In this document: piece after piece, positions 17,867 to 25,574 of the stretch
How positions within the stretch are numbered: position 1 is the stretch's first letter
Layout of the letters: each line of letters begins with the position of its first letter
Assembly (NCBI GenBank): GCA_026874595.1
Contig: CM049318.1
Span: forward strand, 61,042,250 to 61,106,249
Source: Sipunculus nudus
Taxonomy: Eukaryota > Annelida > Sipuncula > Golfingiida > Sipunculidae
DNA length: 64,000 nucleotides
Direction of reading: 5' to 3'
Program-made: the position numbers and the translations under genes
The notes under the pieces: model-generated
Database searches by the model: none
Seen by the model: the letters and a program-made list of their open reading frames with translations, nothing else
Told to the model about the DNA's origin: nothing

Positions 17867-19874
17867 TTACTGATTGAAATCGCCCACTTGGTAAACGTTC
17901 AATTGTCCTTGAATAACATTTTCATTGAGTTCATCATCGAACACACCTTCATCTTCAGACGACGAGGAAACAAAATGATCTTCATCCACTAAATTGCTGC
18001 CGAAGCCCATGGACCGCGTCACACTTATATCATCTGAATCTGTTTTCTGAATTTTTATCAACATTCGACTTCCACTGTCGGGTGCACATTCTGTTTTCAT
18101 CTCACAAGCAAACACTAAACAACACGATACGGTATTTAATTTCCCGTGCTTATTTTCCATGGACTGGGGATTTTCAATCATCATCCCATCGCTGTTCCTG
18201 ATCTTGGCAAAGAAATTGATTTGGTCCGGTTCCGTTTCAATGATCCCTGGAGGTTTCGGATAAACGCACGAAATCGGAAGCGCCGAATCGTACGCAAAGA
18301 TTTTGCGCCCATCCCCTAGTTGACACCAGACCATCGATGCTTCTCTTTCCAGCTGTGCTTGTAACAAAATCACGTCGCCGTATTCTCCCAGGGAGTTTTT
18401 TCAAACACCAACTTTGTAAAGACACTCGATCCGATTCTACAAGGCCCGACGGTGTCAGTTTCAATTCTTGTTCGTACCCCGCCCGTAAAATCAATTGGTT
18501 CATGGCCACACTGTGGATTTTACGCGACTCTGAAAAATAGTCATGGATCAATTGCCAACATTCCGAAGACAATAAATCTAACGGGCGTATCATTCCTTCC
18601 CGCCCCGTGATTTTGAATTTGTCAAACACGTACTTGGTACACACGCGTGAATAAAAACAAGGTACATGCTCGTTTTCTTTCAAGTTCTTTAACACGAAAT
18701 ACAGTTGGTGTCCCAGATAGCACATTTGTCCGTTCCAGTCGACCAGCGGGTATGTGGGGGCCGGTAAAGTCTTGGGAGGGGCAGGGATCGTTTGCGTTAA
18801 CATCACCCCGTTGTAACAGATGTACAAAAAACAATCAACAAATTCCGGAAACTGCGCATCAAATACTCCTGAATTATGTTGCCATGATGTGAATACAAAA
18901 GGAAGAGGGAGATAGTTTGTCAAATACCTTAACCCATACCCCATAAAAAACTGCGAGACTTCGGATGGGAGGTCGTCCAAAGATAAAAAGTCGACATTGT
19001 TGTCATCGGGGATCCGTTCCCTTCTGTCTGAAAAATTCAATTTCACACACACGGTGCTGTCACATAACGCGAACGGAGATGACCGCATCATCGTTTGAAA
19101 TTGCCGGGGGGTCACGTGTCTCGAATGCGCTAACAATAGGCTTACTACCAATGACATGTCATTGTAACACGATGGGCACATTTTCCATATCCCACGGTTA
19201 GGATATATAACTTTGTACCTGTCACTATTATCATGAAGAAAAACCCGGCACATGATGTCGGCAGGGTTCGAACATGATTGCTCTTCATCGAAAAAATATT
19301 TCATCCATTCCAAAACCGGTGGAGTATCTCTCTCTATCCCTCGTGTACACACTACACTGTTAAAAGGCTCGTCACTGCCTAAACTTGCGTAAAACCCATC
19401 AACAATTTCTTGCCGTTTTTGTAATGTCTCTTCCGTTAAATCTTCCGGGTGTAAATATGGCCGGAACTCTTCACGGAGTGGTGGAACATTGCAACAGCGG
19501 GTCGTACAAAATTCTCTCACAATAACTCCTAAGACTGCAGTATATTTTCCACAGGCCGGGCAAAATGTCAAATACATTCTATCTTCGGATTCCAAAGTAA
19601 TCAGTCTGTACTTGATACAAAAATTGCATACACAAGTCTGGCATCCCGTTAAGACATTGGCTGCTCGTTTTTTACAAATCAAACAGGCACAGCTGTGTTT
19701 GTCGGTTGCCAAAACCGTAGCGGGTTGGATTTTTTGCCGGTTGAAGTAGATGCTGGACAAGACTTGGAAAGGTTCTTCTATAGGCCCGTACCGGTGCCCG
19801 ATAAACGGGGAATCCGTCCAGACAGATTTTAAACACCCGTTCCATACTTCTGATTTGTGTGTGTTACGCCACAT
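17867..19874 (-). CDS. RING-like Cys-rich protein with acidic C-terminal tail, frameshifted at a T6/A6 run
   Basis: The gene starts at the minus-strand ATG at 19874. Around residues 55-110 there is a Cys-rich block (C-A-C-L-I-C, then C-x2-C-x-C-x2-C, then C-P-A-C-G) that resembles a RING or treble-clef zinc site, and a second C-x2-C at CPSC further on. The frame runs to 18237, but at T6 on the + strand (18396-18401) a +1 shift enters another open frame ending at 17867. That frame adds about 160 residues and a Ser/Glu/Asp tail (SSSSEDEGVFDDE). It is the only minus-strand gene of the element and is divergent from the PC4-like gene, so I suspect a regulatory or host-interaction role. The family is not recognised. 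Confidence 0.65.
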
Positions 19875-20028
19875 GATTGATTATTGATGAGGAAAACCAG
19901 AAAAATTTATACCCTTTATTTCTTATCAAGTATTTCCGGTTTCTTTTTTTTTTGTGTAAAGTATTTCCGGTGTCTTGGAATTTTTATCAGTCACTTCCGG
20001 TCCTCGCCAGTATTAATACAGGGGTATC
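19875..20028. promoter_or_regulatory. Divergent promoter region with TTCCGG motifs and a minus-strand TATA box
   Basis: This 154-bp gap lies between the minus-strand RING-like gene and the plus-strand PC4-like gene. TATAAATTT on the minus strand (19913-19921) is 47 bp before the ATG at 19874. TTTCCGG occurs at 19933 and 19964 and ACTTCCGG at 19993, the latter matching the ETS/GABP site CCGGAAGT on the other strand. A clear TATA box for the plus-strand gene is not seen. Confidence 0.5.
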
Positions 20029-20670
20029 ATGACTCAGTCTACTACGGTTGCCGTCATGAACAACCCACGACCCGCTAAGAAGTTAAAGCTGACACCGCCC
20101 GCACCAGCAACAGAAAGTATGGTGGTTCACGATGAATGCCGAGCTTCCCGAAAAGTCTTTCTGGGCGGTAGTGAAAACAACTGGTGGTTTGCGACACCTC
20201 AAGGGTACAATGTGAAAATCGGGTGCTGGAGTAAAGGCATGCCTGTGGCTAAAAAGGGCGTGACTTTAACACCTGAAGAACTCCGTAAATTGGCTACCAA
20301 TATTGATAAAGTCAATAACACTGTCATTGAAGTTCTCCACGATAGCCATAAAGATTACCGCTTCACCTTATCACCGGGCAACCCTAATTTTCCCGATACA
20401 CGGATCGTCGCTGTCAGCTGCGGAAGTGCCTGGCCGAACATCGTCAACATCCGAGAATGGTACTACAACTTCAAAGAAGGCAAACGGTTCCCCAGTAAAA
20501 CTGGAGCAGCATTGTTTATCGACGTATTGGCTGAAGTTGTGAAACATATTGATGATATTGTGAATCTGATTGCCTGTCAAGAAGACCATGGCAATATTGA
20601 AGCCGCTGTGGCTTGCGGGAACCATCCTGAGTTTATGTTTTCAGAGACTTTATCTGATGACGAATATTGA
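20029..20670 (+). CDS. Tandem PC4/p15-like single-stranded DNA-binding protein
   Basis: The 213-codon ORF has a nuclear-localisation-like PAKKLKL at residues 15-21 and two PC4-like units. Unit 1 (about residues 42-95) has a V-x-I-G-x-W segment, then PVAKKGVTLTPEELRKL. Unit 2 (about 125-185) has VNIREWYYNFKEG, then PSKTGAALFIDVLAEVV. In PC4/p15 the I-R-E-W/Y strand and the K-K-G-x-x-L-x-x-x-x-W/L turn form the ssDNA-binding saddle. A protein-primed replicon needs an ssDNA-binding protein, so replication or transcription cofactor is the likely role (inference). An acidic tail (SDDEY) closes the protein. It could alternatively be a host-derived coactivator. Confidence 0.6.
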   Translation: MTQSTTVAVMNNPRPAKKLKLTPPAPATESMVVHDECRASRKVFLGGSENNWWFATPQGYNVKIGCWSKGMPVAKKGVTLTPEELRKLATNIDKVNNTVIEVLHDSHKDYRFTLSPGNPNFPDTRIVAVSCGSAWPNIVNIREWYYNFKEGKRFPSKTGAALFIDVLAEVVKHIDDIVNLIACQEDHGNIEAAVACGNHPEFMFSETLSDDEY

Positions 20671-20754
20671 CTTTGTGCTTGATCATCATTTGCATGTGTG
20701 TTTATGAAAAGAAAAAAAGAAAAAATGTTTGCTTTGATATCCTGTCTTGTTTCC

Positions 20755-20764
20755 TATATAAACG
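20755..20764 (+). promoter_or_regulatory. TATA box (TATATAAACG)
   Basis: It lies 36 bp before ATG 20791. It also shows that the upstream 31 codons of the longest ORF (from 20698) are promoter, not protein. Confidence 0.65.
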
Positions 20765-20790
20765 AACGGTGTGTGAGATGTGAATGGAAA

Positions 20791-22053
20791 ATGGCCTCCG
20801 ACCCGTCTTTAATCCAAACCCAACCTTTTTACCTGAACTTAAAAGCCCAAGGTCCTGTGTATGATTCCATTACTAAAGGCAATGTAATTAAATTTAAAAT
20901 CGAACCGGAATTGATGTTGCATCCCCGGGCGGGTGATTGGGAAGTGGCTCTTACCCGGTTAAGTCATCCGAGTGCCTGGTTCAATATCCATGAAAATGAA
21001 TGTTGGGTAAAACTGACTCATAAAACCAAAACGGATGAATACTCTATTAAAGAATATGTCCCCGCAGGCTATTATCCCCGCTTATTCATGTACGGAAAAG
21101 AAACCGATAAAGATAATGAATTCAGTACAGCTAGAGGGGTCGGATTATGGCAAGCTTTAGAAGATTGTTTTACGAAATTAAATGCCCAAAAAGATCAATT
21201 AAATTTAACCGGATCTGAACAAGAAAAAAGTGATAGCGGGACCAAATATATTAATCCTCAACTGGTTCGGTTATTTGATTCCGTATTTCCAGGAGGTGGG
21301 TCAAGGTCTTCCAAAGATAAAAAACAAAATATGCGAATGGGAATTGCATTTCCCATAGATGAAACATCTGGCGATCATACGTATTCATTAGAAATGGATG
21401 TAAAATTAGCACATATGATGGGGTTCAGAGATACCGTTTTAAAGAAACGGGCGGCTAAAAAATGTGATGAAGTTTTATTTGTTATGTCTAAAACAAAGGA
21501 TATTAATGATTGGTTAATAAAAAAGGGAGGTGAATTAGAAACTTATAAAGAAAATAAAAATAGTGACGTTTATGTAACAGATAATAAAACTGTGAAATAT
21601 GATTATCAAACCCATTACCCTTGTGTAAACCAACTGGATATACGCCCCAATGAAATGGAATGTATTATTGAAATCCACACCGATTTTACTGAACCCGATA
21701 CGTTTCATAATGCCCACCATCATGAAGGTGCATCCCGTGTTTTAGCCACATTTCACGCTAGAGCTGAAACCAATGCTAACCGCCCTGAAGACCAATGTTT
21801 TATTGAAAGTACTTTTAAATCGGCGGCTATCGGGTTCAATGTACCTTACAGCACTATTCGCCAATATCTATCATCCACCACTAATTACCATGCCACCTTT
21901 CATCAGTATCATAAATGCCGAGTCGGGTGGTATTCTGAACTGAAATTTCAATTCAAACATCCAAACGGTTATCCTGTCAATTTTATCCCGGGTGGGGATT
22001 TATTCATGCAATTGTATTTTAAACCTCGACGTAAACGTAGGAGGGGTATATAA
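20791..22053 (+). CDS. W-E-V capsid-associated protein, paralogue A
   Basis: The 420-residue product starts at MASDPSL. Trp50-Glu-Val followed by hydrophobics and HPSAW matches the next gene (W47-E-V, FPSAW). Both also share H-E-N/K-E-C near residue 70, PAGYYPR/PGYYPR, HTDFT-x-PDTF, N-A-N-R-P-E-D-x-C, and a C-terminal G-G-x-x-FMQL-x-FKP. Tandem duplicates of this size next to capsid genes suggest penton, fibre or other vertex proteins (inference). The reading frame is intact. The stop (22051-22053) lies in the TATA box of the next copy. Confidence 0.65.
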   Translation: MASDPSLIQTQPFYLNLKAQGPVYDSITKGNVIKFKIEPELMLHPRAGDWEVALTRLSHPSAWFNIHENECWVKLTHKTKTDEYSIKEYVPAGYYPRLFMYGKETDKDNEFSTARGVGLWQALEDCFTKLNAQKDQLNLTGSEQEKSDSGTKYINPQLVRLFDSVFPGGGSRSSKDKKQNMRMGIAFPIDETSGDHTYSLEMDVKLAHMMGFRDTVLKKRAAKKCDEVLFVMSKTKDINDWLIKKGGELETYKENKNSDVYVTDNKTVKYDYQTHYPCVNQLDIRPNEMECIIEIHTDFTEPDTFHNAHHHEGASRVLATFHARAETNANRPEDQCFIESTFKSAAIGFNVPYSTIRQYLSSTTNYHATFHQYHKCRVGWYSELKFQFKHPNGYPVNFIPGGDLFMQLYFKPRRKRRRGI

Positions 22054-22055
22054 AA
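22047..22055 (+). promoter_or_regulatory. TATA box (TATATAAAA) overlapping a stop codon
   Basis: It lies 43 bp before ATG 22090 and overlaps the stop of paralogue A. Confidence 0.68.
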
Positions 22056-22089
22056 CCCCTCGTCCGTTCTGTTTGAAAGGGAGTTGAAC

Positions 22090-23364
22090 ATGGATCCCCC
22101 GACCTCGTACCGTACCAGTGATTTTTTTATTTCCATTGAAAAAATCATTGAAAATGAATCTGCATTAAACGGTCAAGTTAAAGTGAATTTATCCCCCCAA
22201 CTTTTCTTGCATCCTCATTATGGCCCGTGGGAAGTGAGTTTAACCCAATTAACATTCCCATCCGCTTGGTATACCGTTCATGAAAAGGAATGTTTTTTAC
22301 GTCTGGTTCATACTAAAATTCATAAAACCACTAAAGAAACCACTACCTATTCCTCACAAACCTATTTAGAACCAGGATATTATCCCCGTCATTTTATTTT
22401 TCGAAAATGGCAAAATAGGGCCGGTGGAAGAAAACAATTAGATCGTATGGTCTATGTAGGATCTTTAAAAGCTCTAAAAAATATAATAGAGGAATTAAAT
22501 CAATTAAAAACAGAATTACATTTAGAAGGATCCCAACATGAAAATAATGAAGTAGGAATTGTACGTTTAGTCCAACGTGTTTTGGCTGGAACTACAGACA
22601 AAAACGATAAGAGTGGTGAAAATGTTAGTTATGGACTGGCTTTCCCAGGAATACACGATACATCCTGTAAGTCAGTTGTCTCTGGTACGGATAATAATAC
22701 TTATGACCATCATTTCAAATTAGAAATGCATCCCAAGCTCCGACACATGTTTGGATTTAATCGGGATTTATATGAATATGAAATTGAAGAACCCATTATA
22801 GGTTCCACATATGTCGTAAATAAAAACAAATGGAATGTCATGGATTTAAATTGGGAACGGGTTTTACATTCGCATTTGAGAATAAAAAATGACAAGAAAA
22901 ATACAGACAAAGCCTGTTTTCAGGTACATTACCCTCGGGTCGCTCAAAATCAAATCCGTATCAATGAAATTGAATCGATCCTGGAAGTGCATACGGATTT
23001 TACACGCCCTGATACGTTCCGAGAAATTAAAGATTTTAATCCTAAAAAAGATGAAGGGCCTGAACGGGTCTTGGCCACAATACACGCCCGGCCCGAAGCC
23101 AATGCGAACCGCCCTGAAGACGCCTGTTTAATTGAAAGTACGTATAAAAACCCTGTGCTCTCATTTCGAAAACCTTACAGCCGCATCCGTGAATTATTTT
23201 CTTCCACCTACCATCACCCCTTAACCACTACTAATTACCATGAATGTCTAAGCGGGTGGTACTCTGATATGACATTTCAATTCAAACATCCGTCAGGCCA
23301 TAACGCTATTTTTATCCCCGGAGGTAAAATATTTATGCAATTGCACTTTAAACCATGTAATTGA
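22090..23364 (+). CDS. W-E-V capsid-associated protein, paralogue B
   Basis: This is an intact 424-residue ORF (ATG 22090; the longer version begins at TTG). It is homologous throughout to paralogue A and, more distantly, to the broken gene at 8182-9494. Divergence is highest in the middle (about residues 115-250), which suggests an exposed, quickly changing part, whereas both ends are conserved. Three members in one element is unusual and could give different receptor-binding or vertex proteins (inference). Confidence 0.65.
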   Translation: MDPPTSYRTSDFFISIEKIIENESALNGQVKVNLSPQLFLHPHYGPWEVSLTQLTFPSAWYTVHEKECFLRLVHTKIHKTTKETTTYSSQTYLEPGYYPRHFIFRKWQNRAGGRKQLDRMVYVGSLKALKNIIEELNQLKTELHLEGSQHENNEVGIVRLVQRVLAGTTDKNDKSGENVSYGLAFPGIHDTSCKSVVSGTDNNTYDHHFKLEMHPKLRHMFGFNRDLYEYEIEEPIIGSTYVVNKNKWNVMDLNWERVLHSHLRIKNDKKNTDKACFQVHYPRVAQNQIRINEIESILEVHTDFTRPDTFREIKDFNPKKDEGPERVLATIHARPEANANRPEDACLIESTYKNPVLSFRKPYSRIRELFSSTYHHPLTTTNYHECLSGWYSDMTFQFKHPSGHNAIFIPGGKIFMQLHFKPCN

Positions 23365-23536
23365 TGATTTTTTTTCAAACAGTTCCGGTTCCCCTCCCCG
23401 TACTTCCGTTGCCTATGATCCTTGCATAACACTGCCGGAACCCCATGAAATTTTTTTAAACCCTTCCGGTCTACTTTGTACCGGTCCCCCACGACAGTCG
23501 GGTATATAAACCGGGTCCCGCATCCTCACAGAAACC
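23365..23536 (+). promoter_or_regulatory. Promoter region with repeated TTCCGG and a TATA box
   Basis: The gap contains TTCCGG at 23393, ACTTCCG at 23402, CCGGAA at 23435 and TTCCGG at 23464, then TATATAAACC at 23513-23522, only 24 bp before ATG 23537. The TTCCGG series resembles that in the divergent promoter at 19875-20028, which suggests shared (perhaps early) control. Confidence 0.5.
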
Positions 23537-24088
23537 ATGGCATATAGTCGTCACCAGCTTGGTCTGCCTGGGCACTGGGGATCTCGTCAACGTCCTTGCA
23601 AGCATTGTAAAACACATTTAGCCAAGTATCCTGAAAACGATCACAGTTTTTCTGCTTGGTACGGACACTCGTTCAACTGTCCACGAGGTGGGTGTAATTC
23701 CAAGCTGTTCTCTCTACTGTGTGACGTGTCAGAATTTCATGATGATCATTTCCGCTGCCGCAGAGATGAGTCTTTAGAAGATTTAATCTGGGCCTACCGC
23801 ACTTCCGTGCTAGAATTCAGTGACTGTGACGTGTTTTACGAAAGGAATTTTCACTACGTTCCCAAAGTGCCTGCAGATAAAAAGAAACGGATCTTTGAAA
23901 CCCGTAGTACTCCCATCCATGTGACACCGGCTGATACATTGAATTATCCCAGTATATACCAACATAAAATCTGGGAAGATAAATTCCAAGTGACAAATAT
24001 CCACGCCCGAAATCGTGAAGTCGGCTTCAGTAAAACACCGGAAAGTTGTCACGTGAAACCCATGACATTGACTTTAGTGATGCAATGA
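23537..24088 (+). CDS. Cys/His-rich protein, N-terminal ORF
   Basis: The 183-codon ORF has Cys/His pairs at C-K-H-C near residue 20, H-x4-F-x-C near 47, C-x4-C and C-x-V-x-E-F-H, suggesting one or two zinc sites, followed by a helical charged region. The last 14 residues look unlike the rest. An overlapping frame carries a better-looking continuation (24046 onward), so a -1 shift between 24031 and 24088 is possible. Otherwise the stop overlaps a new ATG at 24085 (ATGA), as at two other junctions of this element. The family is not recognised. Confidence 0.55.
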   Translation: MAYSRHQLGLPGHWGSRQRPCKHCKTHLAKYPENDHSFSAWYGHSFNCPRGGCNSKLFSLLCDVSEFHDDHFRCRRDESLEDLIWAYRTSVLEFSDCDVFYERNFHYVPKVPADKKKRIFETRSTPIHVTPADTLNYPSIYQHKIWEDKFQVTNIHARNREVGFSKTPESCHVKPMTLTLVMQ

Positions 24089-24546
24089 AAAAATACGAAA
24101 GCCGGTACCGCCTCCTGGATAAACATTGCTGTGCTAAAAAATGTCGGGTCTACATGATGCACGCCTACATGGGCCAAGTGAAAGACGCCGCTAACGAACA
24201 AGATAAACAACAAGGAAAACACATTCACCGCCATATCTTTCATTTTCCAAGTTGGACTGTAAAAAAATTCTGCCCTACGGAATATCACTTGTGTTCTCGG
24301 AAAAGTGAAGATAATTTTTGCGGGGTGGTCACAGACTATATTACGCTCGAGAAAACACCGTTCAAGAAATATCTGATCGGGCACGTGATTCGCGATCATT
24401 TACGTATGGCTAACGTTTGCACTTACCAAGGTCACATCAACGAATATAAAACTGTGGAGATAATTAAACACCTGGCAGAACGTACATTGGGCCCTGATCT
24501 TACTGTTACCAAGGGAACTATCACTTCCGGTAAAAAAGTGGTATAA
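24085..24546 (+). CDS. Cys/His-rich protein, C-terminal ORF
   Basis: From ATG 24085 the product begins MKKYESRYRLLDKHCCAKKC and contains further Cys and His (HIHRHIFHF, F-C-P-T-E-Y-H-L-C, F-C), consistent with zinc binding. The frame is open back to about 24031. It is either an overlapping second gene or the C-terminal half of the 23537 gene after a frame break. The stop TAA 24544-24546 is inside a TATA box. Confidence 0.5.
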   Translation: MKKYESRYRLLDKHCCAKKCRVYMMHAYMGQVKDAANEQDKQQGKHIHRHIFHFPSWTVKKFCPTEYHLCSRKSEDNFCGVVTDYITLEKTPFKKYLIGHVIRDHLRMANVCTYQGHINEYKTVEIIKHLAERTLGPDLTVTKGTITSGKKVV

Positions 24547-24549
24547 AAG
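24523..24549 (+). promoter_or_regulatory. ETS-like ACTTCCGG plus TATA box (TATAAAAG)
   Basis: ACTTCCGG at 24523-24530 is followed 12 bp later by TATAAAAG at 24542-24549, which overlaps the preceding stop. The likely target is the ATG at 24599, 57 bp downstream. Confidence 0.5.
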
Positions 24550-24598
24550 CAGAATGCGAACTGTGTATTTTTCACTTCTTCCCCGACCGGAGAATTGG

Positions 24599-25045
24599 AT
24601 GTCCACAAATTTGATGGAAATAATGCTGCCGCCCGGAACTGTGCCTGCCACCATCCCGTTTCCACAAACCCAACTGGAAGAAGGGGAGTTACCCCTTCCC
24701 GATCACGGAATGGGGGCCGCAGAACAAGAACCCGCACCAGATGTGGTAGAAATGGCAAACAACATCAACGAATTCCTCGCTAGCCTGGGGCCGCCACCCA
24801 CCACAGAGCAAACGGGGTCCACCCAACCTACAGCCCCAGAAAAAAAGAAAAAACGTAAACGTCCTGTTCCCGAGAAGAAACAACCATCAAAACGGATCAA
24901 ACGCCAGCAAGTTGTTCCTGATGATGCCAGAAAGAAAGAAGAAAAGAAAATCATCAGCAAACTTGAACTTTATTTCAATAAGATTGAAACAAACATCAGT
25001 CTTATCAAGGAACTTTTAGTTAAGCTGCAAACCTATAAACATTAA
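24599..25045 (+). CDS. Basic protein with nuclear signal and C-terminal coiled coil
   Basis: I chose ATG 24599 over 24554 because the latter is only 12 bp from the TATA box. The product (148 residues) has an acidic/Pro-rich N-terminal half, a Lys/Arg cluster at about residues 83-105 (KKKKRKRPVPEKK then KRIKRQ) that would serve as a nuclear signal, and a C-terminal helix with hydrophobic residues at heptad-like spacing (LELYF, IETNISLI, LLVKL). The basic-then-coil layout resembles a small dimeric DNA-binding regulator, but no bZIP signature is clear. It is the last gene before the right end. Confidence 0.55.
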   Translation: MSTNLMEIMLPPGTVPATIPFPQTQLEEGELPLPDHGMGAAEQEPAPDVVEMANNINEFLASLGPPPTTEQTGSTQPTAPEKKKKRKRPVPEKKQPSKRIKRQQVVPDDARKKEEKKIISKLELYFNKIETNISLIKELLVKLQTYKH

Positions 25046-25562
25046 GCGTTTCATATGTTTGTATTGAATTAAAGTTTTGTATTTGGATTATACCATGCCT
25101 TTTTTTTCTTTCTTTATGACGTGTGGGATATGTATAGGTGCGTGTATGTTTGAAAGGAACCCAACCCTCCCGCCAACTCCACTTAAGTTTTCGCCCGCCG
25201 TTAAACACCACCCAGTCAACCGCCAGGGGGCCCCCTCCCACCCCTCCCACCCAGTCCGCATGCTCTACTCAGTATGTCACTTATTTCAAATTTTTTTGGC
25301 ACTGATTTCAGTTTGTCACTTATTACGAATTTTTTTGGCACTTATACCAGTTTGTCACTTATTACGAATTTTATGTCACTTATTACGAACTCTCCCAAGG
25401 ATGTCACTTATTACGAATTATTTCGGCCCTTTTACCCGTTTGTCACTTATTACGAATTATTTCGGCCCTTTTAGCCGTTTGTCACTTATTACGAATTATT
25501 TCGCCCCTTTTAGCCGTTTGTCACTTATTACGAATTTTTTGTCACTGAATATATATAGCACT
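25046..25562. repeat. Right terminal region of the Polinton with TGTCACTTATTACGAATT repeats
   Basis: Nine copies of a core starting TGTCAC, most continuing as TTATTACGAATT, start at 25275, 25314, 25353, 25374, 25402, 25441, 25480, 25519 and 25540. Spacing is 39 bp for most, 21 or 28 bp where the unit is shortened. A variable insert (TTTCGGCCCTTTTA-type or TTTTTGGCACTTATACCAG-type) separates copies. The part 25046-25270 is noncoding. Such arrays near an end fit terminal inverted repeats of linear protein-primed elements; the partner copy should be at the left end, off-window. An open frame across the array (25077-25865) is a by-product. Confidence 0.7.
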
Positions 25563-25574
25563 ACTTGTGTGATT

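Larger units (their letters stand above)
1..25562 (+). mobile_element. Large Maverick/Polinton (adintovirus-like) element, left end off-window
   Basis: The gene set is diagnostic of Maverick/Polinton elements: protein-primed family B DNA polymerase, FtsK/HerA-type packaging ATPase, retrovirus-like DDE integrase with chromodomain, and double-jelly-roll-type capsid proteins, all closely packed. At least 25.5 kb lies in the window, longer than the 15-20 kb usual for animal Polintons, and the 5' part of the polymerase gene and everything left of it are outside. No adenain-like protease was recognised here; it could lie to the left. The right boundary is placed near 25562, after the last TGTCAC repeat, because read on the minus strand the end would start with AG as Polinton termini do, and because zinc-finger-like host sequence begins within about 20 bp. 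The exact end and the target duplication cannot be tested without the left end. Confidence 0.93.

Noticed and set aside
20698-20790. N-terminal 31-codon extension of W-E-V paralogue A
   Set aside because: It contains the TATA box at 20755; ATG 20791 aligns with paralogue B and with the usual promoter spacing.
25275-25560. CRISPR-like appearance of the regularly spaced TGTCAC repeats
   Set aside because: Spacers are not unique (two types recur), and the context is a eukaryotic transposon end.
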